A stretch of DNA of 64,000 nucleotides, from NCBI GenBank assembly GCA_028583415.1, contig CM053266.1, positions 45,216,726-45,280,725 of the forward strand, given 5' to 3'. The stretch is from Protea cynaroides (taxonomy: Eukaryota > Streptophyta > Magnoliopsida > Proteales > Proteaceae). Of this stretch, positions 33,720 through 47,210 are shown one piece after another. The position numbers and the translations under genes were made by a program. Under the pieces are notes generated by a model, which was not told where the DNA came from, made no database searches, and saw nothing but the letters and a program-made list of their open reading frames with translations. The first letter of the stretch is position 1. Each line of letters begins with the position of its first letter.

Positions 33720-35977
33720 CCTGCAAATCCTTGGGGCTATTTAAAAAGGGGATGAGCCCACAAGTCTATGTGATCTACTGTTTGTTTCCCTCATGAGTGT
33801 CTCAGTTTCTCCCCAATTATATATTATACTGAATCTACTGGAATTACGAAATTGCCCTTGAGTTTGCAAGGATGGAATTTTGGGAAAATTGGCTGACTTG
33901 TTTTGAAATCAGAAGACAGTCTCCTATAAAAACAATGCAAAAAACTTATCTATCATGAAGTGGATCCATAAATGATTTCTGTCCACATTTTGCAGTTGTC
34001 AAATTCTAGTATATGAGAAGTCTATTTGTTCAAACTTCAAAGTATATCACCATGAGATATGTGATTAACAATTTTTTGAGTTTATAATTCCTAGTTATTC
34101 AAACAATTCAACTCATCGAAAGCATATATCACAACTATTTAATTCATTATATTTTCCTTTAAATTTGTGGTCCTTAATTTGACTTGCAAGAATGAATAAT
34201 CTTGAATTTTTTTTTTTTTTTTTTTATGCTTGAATAATCTTGATCTTGAATATTGGATTGGTCACATGTCTTATTTCACAGCTCATCGATCTGACCCACC
34301 ATATGTTGTACATTTCCCTTGTATTTAGGAAAGATTATATTACTTTTTTGTTTTCTCCAAGGTTTCACCCTAGCTAGGGTTTCTTTACTGAAATATAGGA
34401 TTAATAAACAACCCTAAACCACAATTGAAGTAATTACCCAAGTTATATTTTATCACTGAGGTGTGAAAGTCATCAAGCTAAGCAGTTTCATATTAGTACG
34501 TAACAAGAACTAATAATTAATACTGTTATCACATTACTGAAACGATATATGATAAGAAGAAGAAACAACAGTGGAGGAAGATGAGCTTATACATAAGGGT
34601 TTCAAGAAGAAAGAAGAAAAGAAGGATAATGGGGGCATTATAGTAAATGACGGGAATATGATGGCATTTTCCAAATATGTGTGCATGGGAGGGGATAGAC
34701 CTCAGAAGAGGCTTGAAATGAGTGGGGTTAATGCGAAGGAATCTGCTCGTGATCGGGGCTCCATCGAAAGAAGAGAAGCCAGAAAGGATGTTTAGTTGTG
34801 AATGCCTCCAAACACTCCTCACGGGGGAATTAGTTTCTCTTTCTCTCTCTATCTCCCTCTCCGTCACCTTTTGTCTTCTCTATCACTCTTTCTTTCTCTA
34901 TCATCTCTTAACCACACGTGCCACTGTACTTCAGTTTCTCATTTCTCACAATTCCCCATTTTCTCAGTTCTAACAAATTAACCCTTCATCTTAAGATTAT
35001 TTTTAAAATGTGAAAAAAATCCTCACACCTCTATTGTAGGGATCTCTTCTCATGTCTCCTCATTGGTGATATTATTTCTTGCCCCTGTAATATTGTGGGA
35101 AACTCTCTCTCTTAAAAAATATTAAGCAAACTTTTATCTTAATATCTTTGGAAATCCATTTCTTAGAGAAGATATACACTGGTGCCTCCTTAGAGGTTTC
35201 TCTTTTCCCAAACACTGGAGAGCCCATATCCCCTAGAGCTAGCATTCTAAGGATAGTTTCTGCATGCCATGTCCTATTAAGAGAAAGGAAAACTCTATTT
35301 AGTTAAGAGCATGGAGAAATAAGAAAATTGAAAATGACCTTAAATAATTTTTTATGATTGTATAACTAATAACTTAACATCTTGTAAATGGTAGTTGAAA
35401 AGTTTCAAATTGATTTCTTAATTGTATTGAGAGGTTTCTCTAGTAATTTTTTTCAAACATTATGGTTTTTTTTTTTTTTTTTTTTTTTTTTTTGGGGGGG
35501 GGGGATGGTTTGATTTCATTTCTTTTCATGAACTTTACTTCCAACCAGATGGCTCTATATGTGTGCTCTTATCAAAATCATATTTAGAATTTTATTAATC
35601 AAAATCCTTCTTCATACTTTTCCTTCGCCCCTAAACAGGTCAAGTAGGGATTATTTCTTAGTATGTCTCTCAAATGACCCATTGAGTGTCACCTTCTGGT
35701 AAAAGCATTTCACAAGTGATTTTGTACTTGACATGGTTCTGTAGATGAGCACATGAGAAGGTATCTCCTACCAGGTTACCCTTGTGAAATGCTGGGTTAC
35801 AAGAGTTTGATCAAATCGGATGATTGATTGATTCATTTTCTTCTTCTTTTATTCCCTTCCTTTTCCAACTTTGTTGCGCACTCTGGCCCCAACATTTCTC
35901 TCAGTTTACATGCACTTTCTCACTGACTATTTTGTTGGAAGAGAACTCCACTAAACCTTAGACTTACGCTTAAAAAC
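33720..35977. other. Upstream region of the bHLH-ACT gene, no recognised gene
   Basis: Short open frames occur near 34570-34970 around CT-rich sequence, but none shows a known domain. Poly(T) tracts lie at 34208-34224 and 35466-35493, the latter followed by a G run. Confidence 0.4.
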
Positions 35978-36281
35978 TGAGGCTGTGTTTGATATTTATT
36001 CTTGAAATGTATTCTTAGATATGCATTCTCAGAATAGAAAATGTATTCTTAAAATAGAATGGGAATGGGTTAAAGAGCAAGACATTTTCCGTTTTGGACT
36101 CTAACTGTAAATGGCTTAAAGAAGCATTCCGTAATGAGTTAGATTCTCTAACTCATTCCTTCGTAATGAGTTAGATTATCTAATTCATTCTATCATTCAA
36201 GAAAAGGAATACATACCAAACACTATTTTTGTCGTCTCTGAATGTATTCTCGACCTAGAATGCATACTAAACACTGCCTGA
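35978..36281. mobile_element. Tourist-like MITE
   Basis: A 298 bp element (35981-36278) has inverted ends: GGCTGTGTTTGATATTTATTC at the left and GGCAGTGTTTAGTATGCATTC for the reverse complement of the right. It is flanked by TGA on both sides, a 3-bp duplication close to the TWA preference of PIF/Harbinger. Interior phrases such as AATGAGTTAGATT are also repeated. Confidence 0.7.
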
Positions 36282-36309
36282 AACTCTATGAAAGTTGAAA
36301 CCTTAAACA

Positions 36310-36720
36310 TTAAACACCATACACTTGATATTTATGAAATGTAAACCCAATATTGTGACATTTTACACTGAAGAAAGTATTATTACAAAAACATCAAGAT
36401 CACTTCAGCATTATGTAGAAATCGAACCCTATTCACGATGTAGAAAAGTAAAAGGAAGTAAAAAAGAAACATTCACACAATGCAAAGATTATCATGATTC
36501 AGCCTGGTTTCATGCTTACGTGCACTGTGAGATAAAAATAGTTTCCCTATCAATGGAGAATAGGGTTACAACACTCATCCTCACACCTCTCCCTCTATTT
36601 CAAATTCATAGCGAAACCCATATAGATACTTTACTAAAATACCCATTAACCTTAATTAATAAAATCCATAGGGCTAGTGCCCCAAACCCTTGCATAGACC
36701 CCTAGTTCATCAAAGCCCAG
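36310..36720 (-). mobile_element. Copia-type LTR fragment, antisense
   Basis: CAAAGATTATCATGATTCAGCC then TTACGTGCACTGTGAGATAA mimic the antisense Copia R/U5 block (CGTGGTTCGGC / CGTCCACGG). Termini not found. Confidence 0.4.
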
Positions 36721-36896
36721 TAATATAGATATCGAACAAGGACTCTACGTGCTTTTAATGGCCCTTTGAAATTAATCCACAAACTTATACAACGGAATAT
36801 AAAACACCTAATACCCAACTCACAAAGAGTCAGCGAGGTAAATAAATCTCAAAGAAATGGAGAGAGAGAAAACTTAGAAGAAGAAATAGAATCTGT

Positions 36897-36897
<1 letters not shown>

Positions 36898-36936
<39 letters not shown>

Positions 36937-39840
36937 GAGTTGTTTCAGTTAAATCGGATGGCTGTCTCCCTCTACAAGTCCAGACTCTAGAATACCTTTT
37001 ATCGATTTGGAATTATATAGAAAATCAGTATCGGATTTACAAATTGCCATTTTTTTTATGCATAACTTACAATTGCCATTGATATGCTTTACTCCACCCG
37101 AATGGCTAGAGCTAACCCATGAAGGACCCTATGGTTAAAAGTCCACAAATATTCTTACAACTATTCTTTCTTCCCCTTTTTGGGACACATACCTAGAGAG
37201 ATTTTCTTCCTCTAAAAAAAATACTTAGAAAATTTCCTAATCCCCACACCCCTACCCCATCCAAAAGAATATATATTTAAAAAGAAAAGAATCTAATCAT
37301 GTGATTTCCGCCATATATGATTCACAATATTTAATAATTCCTTGCGAACACAAGACCTCCAAAGACTAATTAAATCAATAAATCGCCAGACGACTGACTG
37401 GCACCACTTCCTAGGATGAGAAATATTTATACGTATGAGCCTCCAGAACTGAATTATGTACATCCAGATTGTATGGAATTGCTTAATTGAAAATCGGAAC
37501 CAGAAATCAAGCTTCTAACCAATTGTCCAACTTATGTACTATTGTATACATTTTTTTTTTTTTTTTGGGTAAAAGATTTACTATTGTATACATGAGAGAT
37601 CTTTTTGGTTAGATATGTTTCTGTATGATCCTTCTGTTTATAAAAAAAATATAAAAAAAAAATTCCTTTTTTTTCAAAAAATTAAAAGAAAATTTTAGAC
37701 CACAGGAAATTTTTTTGAGATATCCAGTGAACCACTGAGATCCTGCTGCTGCTTTCAACTTTGATTGGTGTGCTTTCAGGATACCCACTAGAGGACCTAC
37801 CTCCGGGGCTCATTTTTTTGCTATTTGTGCCACAGACTTGAAGGTTCAGACTAGCATGTTGTTATTAAGTGCAAATTTGGGATTTGTGTTTCAATTTCAA
37901 TTCCAGAACCATATCTATTGATCATCACCAACTTGAGTTAAGATTAAATTCTGTTAATTGGGTTTTTCCTATACAGTTTAACAGAACAGCTCCAACTTTG
38001 CAAGTGATGAAGAGAGGAGAAAACATAAGGATATTCTCTTTCTGTATTTCTCCATAATGAACAGTATTCAACCTCCTCTACTTTGATACTATGTTGAAAT
38101 TGCTTATCTTAAAAGCTCGAAATTATAAAGATTCAAACAATGTATATACTCAATGATTATAAAAGAAATAAATGCTTAAAATCCATGATACATATGGTAC
38201 ACTGCTTCAAATGAGGGGTCTTATTCGGTCGTACCATATATGAACCACATTCATTCATGTGGTTCATATATATATACTGAAGCTTAATTATGAAAATTTA
38301 AATATGGCAAGAGAATACCCCAGAATTCAAAATAAAACAAATATTAAATGAAAGAAAGTGGAGCTTAATAATTTTATTGAGAGGAGAGAATAAAAAGGAC
38401 GAAAAACCTAGAGAAGCAAGGTGGGATGAAGACTAAAGAGCATTCACGAGATAGAGATAGTTTTGGAACAACTCCATATGGGAAATTTGGAATTCGGTTG
38501 TCACTTGTTTACAACATTGTCTCCATTCCAGACAGACAAACCACGTACCCACCTATTCACATGTGTGCTCATTAATCATTACAACAGAACAATCTACCCA
38601 TACACATACCCCTGCAACCCTTGTCTCTTGCGCTTCTAAAGAAAGGATAGGAAAGGGTAGAAGGGAGAAGTCTCTAGAGCTGATCAGCTTCACCCTCCAA
38701 GAATCAAACCTTACACCATCCCTAACTCAAAAAACAAACAAAAATGATATAATAAGAACTTCACCATTATCTTCCTTAATCTCAATTTAGTATAGTTTAG
38801 GTAATATTATATGGTTCAAATTAGTGCGCACAAGGTGCTTATAAACACCAAAAAAAAAAAAAATTATCATCTCAATCCAATCAAATCAAATATCACAGTC
38901 TCATTATCCCATTCCAAGAAATGCCATACACAAGCTGCTTGCATTGCATGAATCATACTTGCTTTTCCTTTTTTATGTAGCCAAATTTTGCTAGTGGACC
39001 CCTTAATTATCAAGAGTTCTTATAATAATGCAAAGCATTAATTACAATATGTATGTTTAAGAACAACTGTATTATGATTATGCCGCTGATTTAATTATCA
39101 TAATTTATTTGAAGGATTTCTGTTCAACTCTTTTTTTTTTTTTTTTTTTTTTTTTGGGGGGGGAGAGGGGGGTAAGCACCTTTTGTTAATTTGTTGTTTG
39201 CGAGGATAAATCACTTTCAACTATCAATTGTGAGCTAGATGACTCAATAAACTCACAGCTGATTGAAGGTGACTTGATGCTTATCAATATAATGATATAT
39301 TGGAATCATTGAAACAAATATAGAAATAAATGGACCAATGAAGTAGGCTTCCTTGGTGCATATAACCCCATTTTAATTAGTATTATATTATCCACAATAT
39401 CAAGTGATAATTATTGAGTTCGTTTAGAGAAACATGACTTATCTTATGTTCTTATTCCTAGTATTTATGATCAAGAAATGTAAGGATGGAAAAAATTTTC
39501 ACTATTTTGCATTGTTTGGATCAAATATGACTTTTGTTTGATGTAAAATTTTACATGTAATATGTTAAAAAAAATTCTAATGTTTGTTTCCAAAAGATAA
39601 AATACAGTGATCTCGAAAATGGGAAAAAAATTCATCTTTCTTTTTCTTCCTAGAAACGAACATGAAAAATTTTAAAAATTTTACATCAAAACCGACGGGA
39701 TCATAATATTAAATATTATAATTGACAATGCTTAGCCAAAATGAAAGAAGTTGTAAGTAACACATGATGCAAATTATGTACACGCATGTATCTGTTTTTT
39801 AGTGGAATTATTTTATTTAATATTTTTGAATGAGTAAAAA
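36898..39840. other. Intergenic sequence, no recognised gene
   Basis: Begins with a poly(T) run (36898-36932). Several A/T homopolymers and AT-rich unique sequence follow, including a T run with G tail at 39130-39170. No protein family was recognised on either strand. Confidence 0.45.
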
Positions 39841-39863
39841 GATACATTTGCAATAATCCCAAG

Positions 39864-39869
<6 letters not shown>

Positions 39870-39895
<26 letters not shown>
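39870..39895. repeat. TA microsatellite
   Basis: About 13 TA units followed by a G run. A modest open frame just downstream (39918-40184) has no recognisable domain. Confidence 0.9.
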
Positions 39896-40199
39896 GGGGG
39901 AGACCTAACCCAAATTAATGGGAAGAGGCACCCAGAGCAAACAAGAAACACAAGAAGAAGCAAAAGACACAACATTGGAGAGGAAAAGATTTCCTCGGCC
40001 AGCTGAATGTCTAACTATTGATCCAGGCAACCAATTATTTGACTGGATCCATGGACGACTGTACAAGTCACTATCCTGTAAGTCATGGAAGGCTCGGAGA
40101 CAAGCAGTAGGCACTCCAACACAGGTACACCTCAGAAAAAAAAAAGCACACTATTTGTTTAGCTTAAGCCATGTGAAGAAATAAAAACTAACTAGAGAG

Positions 40200-40746
40200 G
40201 GAGAAACAAGGGATTAAAAAAACTCTTGCATACATTTTCAGGCCTAATCATGCAATGGAGATATTACTGACTTTGGAAACATTGCTCGTGACTTCTTGTA
40301 ATATTCTGCAGCATAATTTTTTTCGTAGATGAGATTCAATAAATCATAAGATGTCAGCAAACAAGATGCATCACCCTAAGGTATATCCTGAACAAATCAT
40401 GTACGTACAGAGCTTGAAAACAAAATGACCATGTCCATAGCAATTCTGGGTTTTCTTTTTCGGTTCTGAACTTATCAATAACATTGAAAGTAGATACTGT
40501 AATTAGTTATTTTCTTGCATATGAGTCATTAAATTTGTTTTCCTTCTTTTGTCTATTTCCCAAATATCCCCCCTTTCATCACCTTAGTAAAAATTATCAT
40601 TTTACTGATTGATTAATATAGAGTGTCTTGTGACTTACTAGCTATAAGAGCACGTGAGTTGCAATTCGGGAAAGTACATTCACATGCATTGCGTCAATAA
40701 GAACAAAATTTATTAAACTGTAAAGTTGGAAAACAAATGGATTTTT

Positions 40747-40785
<39 letters not shown>

Positions 40786-41770
40786 ATCTTGTGGGCATTA
40801 AGAGAATCTAAAGGGACAAGATAAGCACCAAAGACAAGAAATTGGGCTAGGTACATGCCTTCATGGCTCTGCAAGTACCAGTGGATGTTTGCTGTGGTGG
40901 AAGCCTCAAAGACAAAATGGTTACTGAACAAGTTTATAACATGTTAACCTTCCTCATAATATTGGTTTAATAGGTTATATGGAATGCAAAAAACCATCAT
41001 TACTTGAGAATTGGAAGATGTCTCTTTCAAGAAGCACAGGATCCATAAATGAACACATAACAAGCTGGAAAGGGGATAAATAAAAGGGAAAGGGTCACTT
41101 TTCAATGGTTGTGAGTTTTAGAATTCTCTTACAAGCCATACAAAACAGATTTCCTACTATATAAGCAGCTCATTGTACTCAGAGAAAGCTATCCATTAGC
41201 TCAGAGAAGCCCCACAACATTGACAGCTATATTTATTCGTCGTCTTCTTCTTCTTCTTCATTCCATTGCAAATTTACATAATACACCTGGCCCGTCTTTT
41301 TAAAACTAATTAAGAGAGCCCTGAAATAGAAAACAATCTAAGATTAAGAAATAAATACATGTGATAACTTGAAGGTTCTATCTGCAGTAGATCAACAGAC
41401 ATGGTTTGGTCTCTATGATCTAACAGGACAAGGGTACGTGAAAAATCACTAGGATTGAAATAGTGGAAGAAGAAAGGGAAGATTATGAACTAAGAGAAGA
41501 GATTAATTAATGGATTTGAAGAAGAATATATTAATATAGCCTAACCCTAAATAGTTAGGATAAGGTTTTGCAGAGTTGAGTTGAAGAGGACTGGAGAGAA
41601 AGGATATAAAGTTGGGTTGTACCCATGGAACTGATGATTGTTTTGCACAATATATCTCAACAGAACATGGATAGATTAATTAGGATCCCTCTTAAATAAA
41701 TTCTGAGCATGCTTTGTTATGATAAATAATTTGTGATATAAATCAAACACTGGTAGAACTTGTACTAATT
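40200..41770. other. Intergenic sequence with GA microsatellite and a promoter-like stretch
   Basis: GA units fill 40748-40782. Near 41157 ACTATATAAGCAGCTC looks like a TATA box, followed by a CTTCTT-rich stretch around 41240. No coding frame or recognised microRNA precursor follows. Confidence 0.3.
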
Positions 41771-41779
41771 GGACAGTGT

Positions 41780-42170
41780 TGTTGCAGGATTCCGAATCTT
41801 CTTGTCACGGAGAGACCTGCACACCAGAGACCTAGAACAAAACAAGAGGGTCGTTACAGGAAACCTGTGCACCAAAAACCTAGAACTGAACAAGAGAGGG
41901 TCGGACCGGATCAGGGGAGCTCTCCCATGCTTAAGTCATCCAAACAACACTAGTATGAGCTGGGAAATAGAAAGAACATGAGAGTAATCAGTTTTACCTT
42001 AGACCTTAGCTACTATTTATATAAGAAGGGGGGCGGGTAAGAAGAAACCCTAAACCCCATAGAAACTGATAAGGGCAAGTTATCCTTATGGAGAGTTTGA
42101 GTCCCCAAGGATTACTATAGCTTTGACCTAATCCTCAGTGGGCAGTTTTTATTTATATCAGACAGTAAAT
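41780..42170 (-). mobile_element. LTR-like fragment
   Basis: GGTCGGACCGGATCAGGGGAG, CTCCCATGCTTAAGTCATCC and TATTTATATAAGAAGG recall antisense LTRs of plant retroelements, where a GATGCCTAAGTCAGT motif stands next to a short-leader TATA region. No termini, and family uncertain. Confidence 0.35.
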
Positions 42171-42179
42171 TGTTTTGCA

Positions 42180-44300
42180 TATTAATCCTTAAAACCAACC
42201 CAAATAGATTCTTTTTTTTTTCTTTTTTTTTGGTGGGAGAGGAAAAGAAAGAGAGAGATACGGGCATGGTTGTCCCTTCCTCGTCACATGCAGGAAACCA
42301 CCAAAATCCATTAGTGGAAACAAACCAAACTAAATGCACAACCAAACAAGCGTACAAGACCTTTCAAAAGTAGGGAGATTTCTACTGTTGTAGTTCTTAG
42401 TTAATCTTGGATATTATGTGCAGTGTTAATGTGATTGCAGGAACTTAAAGGTCTGGCATTTATGGGAATTAAGCTACCCCAAAAAAATAGGAGAGGCTTT
42501 TATTGCTTTGAAAGACTACTATGTAACTCTTTTAGAAAGCAACCAAAAAATACATCTCAATAATTGTGATTGAAAAGATAGGGTACCTGCAGATTCGCTA
42601 ATCAAAAGGAGGAGTTAATTGTCAGCAATGGGAATGTCCACTCTCTAGTCTTTGCCTGTACATGTGCTTGAAAACGAGGATGACAACTGGACAGGAGATG
42701 GTTCTTTTCTCTCTTGCAAAATGATTACTGCTATTGACTAGGAATAGGTGATTGATTAGGTGCAATGAAACCATGTTTTGAGAGGTTAATACTCCTTCCT
42801 CATTGTTTACTTGGTCTTCCGTGGTAAAAGGTTTTTATACTCTTTTTTTTTTTTAGTAGAAATAGTCTTTGTCTTTTTCTTCTCAATTTTGTAAAGGAGT
42901 TGGCTGCCTGCCGAAGGTAGGCGGCTTTTTCTCTTTTTAAGTTTTTTCTCTCTGGAACTCCCAATTCTTTGTGAGGGATACATATTCCAGTAGTTTGCCC
43001 TCCACACGGGTATATCCTAAAATTTTCAAACAATTATAAAGATATTTTCCAAAATTAAAATAAATAACAAAAATATTTATTTTGTTACTCATTTTTTTGT
43101 GACAAAGCGAAGATGAAGTTTAAATTTTATTTTCCAAAATACTCAAAAAGTAAAATGAACGGAGAATTTTACCCCCCCCCTAACTATTACTTATACTTGT
43201 TGAGAAAGAACTTGTTTTTTTTCATTTCGTTCATGATATACAAGGAGAAGAAGGACGAAAGCTAGTTGAAGGTGGAATGGTGAAAGAATCTTGGTCGCTA
43301 GCGACGTATTAATGTGCATTGACCTCAACAGAAGAACCAAACCTGCAATTGCAACAAATAGGAAAGTTATTCACTTAAAAATGTTCTAGGGTTTTACAAA
43401 TTATTGTGTCTTTTTGGTTTTCTGAGGAATTTCGATTGGGATTGCAACCAGAACAAAGTGGGTAGAGGATTGTTTCTTCTACCGATGCAATAGGCGCATT
43501 TGGTCTTTGATGAGATAATTTAGAATAAAAAAATGAACGAATTTCTAGAATTAAACTGGGGTTACACTATTTTGATTCTACACCTAATTTGTCATCTTTT
43601 TTATTTTTTTTCTTTTTTTCCCCTTCTGTTTTCTATTTATAATATCACTGTTTATAAACATCACGACTCCGATCAGTTAAAAATTCGACACAGTCGATCG
43701 TAGTTTCATTATTGCGTATGGAGAGAATCGGACTATCCCGACAATTCCAAAAAATCGGATTCATTGCCATAAAATCTATTGTACTAGTCAAACAATCCTT
43801 CTAATGAAACAAACCCACTATTATTGTTTTCTTCCTCACCACCACCACCACCAATCCCAAACCCCATCAATTCTTCATGTTGTAGATGATCTTAGAGATT
43901 TATCGTTGGTCGATGGTGAAATGTAAATGTGATGTTTTAAGTTAAAAGAGAAGGTTAAAAATATATTTTCCTGTGATAGTTTGCCTTTAAAATACACAAG
44001 GGTATATTTGTTCATATTGTGTTTAGTTTAACAGCATCCAAAAAAGGGTACAATTGTAATTATTTGAAAGATTTGAGGTTTTAAGGGCAAACCGCAAAGG
44101 AGGTATCCATAATTTTTCCTAATTTCTTTGTTGATTCTTAGTAAGAGAAAAAAAAAAAAAAAAAACTGTCCAATAAGGATGAAGGATATAAAGTAGGGTC
44201 TGTGGATCCGTTACAATAGACTCTTGTTCCTGACTTTTTTTTTCCCCAAATTAACACTCTCATTGTAGCATGATTCCCCCAAAACCAGTATTGTTAAAAA
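42180..44300. other. AT-rich intergenic sequence, no recognised gene
   Basis: Many homopolymer runs, no protein homology recognised. A phrase near 43146-43180 (TTTTACCCCCCCCC) hints at a transposon end, but no partner was found. Confidence 0.4.
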
Positions 44301-44555
44301 GGGTAGTTTTGGTTTTTTAAGAGAATGATGTTTAAGATTCAACGGTTACCCGGTGACAAATTTCACAACCAGACCAAAATGTCCCCTTCGTTAAAGCCTC
44401 TATAGTACCACTCTGTCCATTACCAAAATGTCCCCTTTGTTATTGGTTTTTGTTTAATTGTTTTGTAACCGATTGAGTTATAATCGAGTCTCATCACCAG
44501 TTTTTATAACCGTTAGATCTTAAAGATCATTCTCCATAGAAAATCGAAATTATCC
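44301..44555. mobile_element. MITE with inverted ends of about 50 bp
   Basis: The left end reads GGGTAGTTTTGGTTTTTTAA then GAGAATGATGTTTAAGATTC. The reverse complement of the right end reads GGATAATTTCGATTTTCTAT then GGAGAATGATCTTTAAGATC. Both continue with AACGGTTA. The interior repeats CAAAATGTCCCCTT. A target duplication is not obvious. A truncated copy is at 28644. Confidence 0.65.
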
Positions 44556-44699
44556 TCTCCAATTACACCGATTTCAGGAAGCGTGTGTGAAAAACAAGCT
44601 TGACAATCCTCATTGGGGAGAGAATTATTTTGAAAAAATCTATTGTAACCGGACAGGTTATATTCAGCTGGACCCTTGTAATTGACATCAAATAATGCC

Positions 44700-45420
44700 T
44701 AACCGACCTAAGGTTAGCTAGAAGAAAATTAGGCTTTTATATACAATTAGTGGTTAATTGGAAGAAGACCACCTGGAAGTTTGGAACGATGAGCTATTGT
44801 TATGCATGTCTCTTCATTTTATCTGATAAGACCTAATTGTGGAAACTTTTTAGGCATTCAATGGTCCCACCGTAGACATCACTGATTCACTGATAACTCC
44901 TCCACAGGGAAAACGACAAAGAGATAACCCTTCCTAAAATATGGACATCTGTCAAAAGCTAGCCGCACCGCCATTAGACCTTTGAGTTGATTCATGGAAT
45001 GTATAGAAACCTACCAAACCGACAGACAGCCTCGATGGCCTTCTTGATGAACTTTCAGCTTACAGTGAAGACAATCATAATTAAGTGGATACCTTGATAA
45101 AGCCAATCAATAAGAAAACAGTACGTGGTTCTACACGGATTGAACATGTCTGTGGACACATGTTGGGATTTCATCACTTCATATAAAGCGGCACATTACT
45201 GCAATCCCTCTCTACCTCGAACTCGATAGACTTTCTCTATTTCTGAATTCATCTGCTTATCTCCTTAAGAACTAACTTAGGTATCGAAATGACCTGTACT
45301 GGATTTTTCCATCCCGCCCTTCTTCTGTCTATTAGCTTTCTGCGATGGGTGTCGATATTAGGAACCCAAATCAAAATCAGGCGATAACAAATACCACTGA
45401 CAAGCTTCCATAAGATGATT
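44700..45420 (+). mobile_element. Gypsy-like LTR
   Basis: A TATA-like CTTCATATAAAGCGGC near 45178 is followed by the leader phrase AACTAACTTAGGTATCGAAATG, a decayed form of the ACTTAGGCATCGGAG block found in R/U5 of plant Gypsy LTRs. A GGCGATAACAAATACC primer-site-like end lies near 45381. No internal coding region is attached. Confidence 0.5.
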
Positions 45421-46341
45421 ATCAAAAATATGATTGAAGAAAAATCAGAAGTTAAATCTCATGATCGACATTGATTATTGTCTAATCTACCTTTAGAAAC
45501 ACAAAATAATTTGGCATTCTAATGACGAACGTGAGGTTGTCAAATTTTGATTTAAATGTAGGAACTTGGAGTTGTTATGTTTAATGTTCATAGAGTAACC
45601 ATTATGTTTTGGGCCTATGTGAATGTAAAAAAAGTTGTTAATTACAATATGTAGTTAATATGTAGTTGTACCTAATCAATTCTCTTTAATGCATTTTGAT
45701 CATTGGGTTATCATGAAAACCTCAATATATATACAAGGAAGCGGTTTTGGAATTTTATTCATACGGCTAAAGAACTTGTTTTTTTTAACATGTAGGTAAC
45801 AAGGTTTGTTAGACAGGATGGGGTTATAAGGAGGAACAGTTTCAAAAGGAGGTTTCTTTGGATGTTTGAATAAAGGGGAAGGATAATATGAGGATTTCAA
45901 ATATAGGGTGGGGGGGTTGTATTTTTTTGAGTGTGAGATACTCCAGACCATACCCCTTCTTACCTAAAGGACATAGCAAATAAACTTTCTCCTTGTTACA
46001 GCTATAAAAACCCTTAATTTCGAGTCATGTTTAATGTGAACCTCTTCTAGTTGGTCTTTCTAGCTAGCTCCTCATATTGGTTATAAGATTAATGGAAGTT
46101 ATAGGTATGGCCGTATGGCAATCAAGCTTGTAAATATGCCAACAGTTATATTTTCTTTCTTCCTTTTTTTTTTTCTTCTTTTTTTTCTTTTTTTTGGGGG
46201 GGCGGGGTGGTTGTAGAAGAAAATTTAGTGAATAAGCAATAGCTTCAGTCGTTACGAAAGACTGTAAAGACTGAAGCCCTAGAGTGTAATCTGACCAAAT
46301 TGTCATACACGTAATAAACAAAACCTTCCGAACCATTGCAT

Positions 46342-46383
46342 AAAAAAAAATTCCAATATATATATTGGAATTTTTTTTTTTGT
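46342..46383. repeat. Perfect short palindrome
   Basis: An A run, TTCCAATATATATATTGGAA and a T run make a perfectly self-complementary 40-base stretch. It could form a cruciform or reflect an inverted insertion; no flanking duplication was seen. Confidence 0.8.
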
Positions 46384-46689
46384 TATAAATCCTACCTATC
46401 TATTAGCATGCCAAATGAAACTTAAACTGCAGCTACTTAGAGTTGCAAGGGAGGGAGAGGGGGGAGGAAAAGGGGTTGCCTTAAGGGACAATGTAAAATC
46501 TGAGAATTGAACCCAAGACCTCTTATAAGTCCCAATACTTACTGGACACCAACCAACTGCACTAAGTAGTTCACTAATGTAAGCTTTTGATTATCTTGGA
46601 TATGCTGGAAAATTCCCATCCTGTCAAGGAGGACAGTAGAGATGTTTTTTTTTTTCAGTTATGAAGAACATCCTAAACCAACCAAGAAT

Positions 46690-47130
46690 TCATGTTGGGC
46701 CTGCAGGCAGACTAGCCCAAGTAATGCTTGAGCCCGTTTTAGCTCAGCCCTGAACTCAGTCTAACTTAAATCTTCAATAAGATGGTCGGGCCCAAAGGCC
46801 CAAAACATACTCTAGCTGCAAAGCCAGAGGAGAAGCAGCAAGAGAAGAATAATCTCTTGTACACACAGCCTCAAAGCATTCATACATGCATGTCTCTATT
46901 AATTATAAACTTTATTAAGCTAAATTTAAAACATAGACATATGAAGCTCCTCCAAGTCCATGATCCAATAGGATTTTAAGCTTAGAAATTCCCAAACATT
47001 CAATTACCTCCACATGGTATGTAAGTGGGCTGGACTTGGGCTTGGGCTGGGCAGATGAAACCCATGTATGACACACTATTTTGGGCTAAGATCAGGAATG
47101 AGCTTGATAGAGGGGGCTCAGTCTGGCCTT
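46690..47130. repeat. GGCCC/GGGCT-rich low-complexity repeat
   Basis: Scattered phrases such as TTGGGCCTGCAGGC, GGGCCCAAAGGCCC, GGACTTGGGCTTGGGCTGGGC and CTGGCCTTGACTGGCCC. Similar in style to the repeats at 20880 and 27838. Confidence 0.5.
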
Positions 47131-47210
47131 GACTGGCCCATGAAAGTTGCTTGTAAACTGCTAAAGATATCGCCATGTGCTATTAATATAAGATGTGCCC
47201 ATGGTACATA

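Noticed and set aside
34571..34973. Open frames upstream of the bHLH-ACT gene
   Set aside because: Charged, CT-repeat-derived sequence without a family match; more likely chance in upstream DNA.
39918..40184. Open frame of 88 codons starting MGRGTQSKQETQEE
   Set aside because: No recognised domain, no flanking splice-site pattern and a lysine-rich low-complexity end; also open on the opposite strand.
40741..41260. Possible microRNA gene behind a TATA-like motif
   Set aside because: No mature sequence of a conserved family was recognised and no convincing stem could be paired by eye.
43146..44130. Possible Mutator-like element
   Set aside because: Ends look only weakly alike and the flanking nine bases differ, unlike the two accepted elements.
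45700..45951. Minus-strand open frame rich in Pro, Tyr and Lys
   Set aside because: Composition reflects AT-rich DNA; no domain, no supporting signals.
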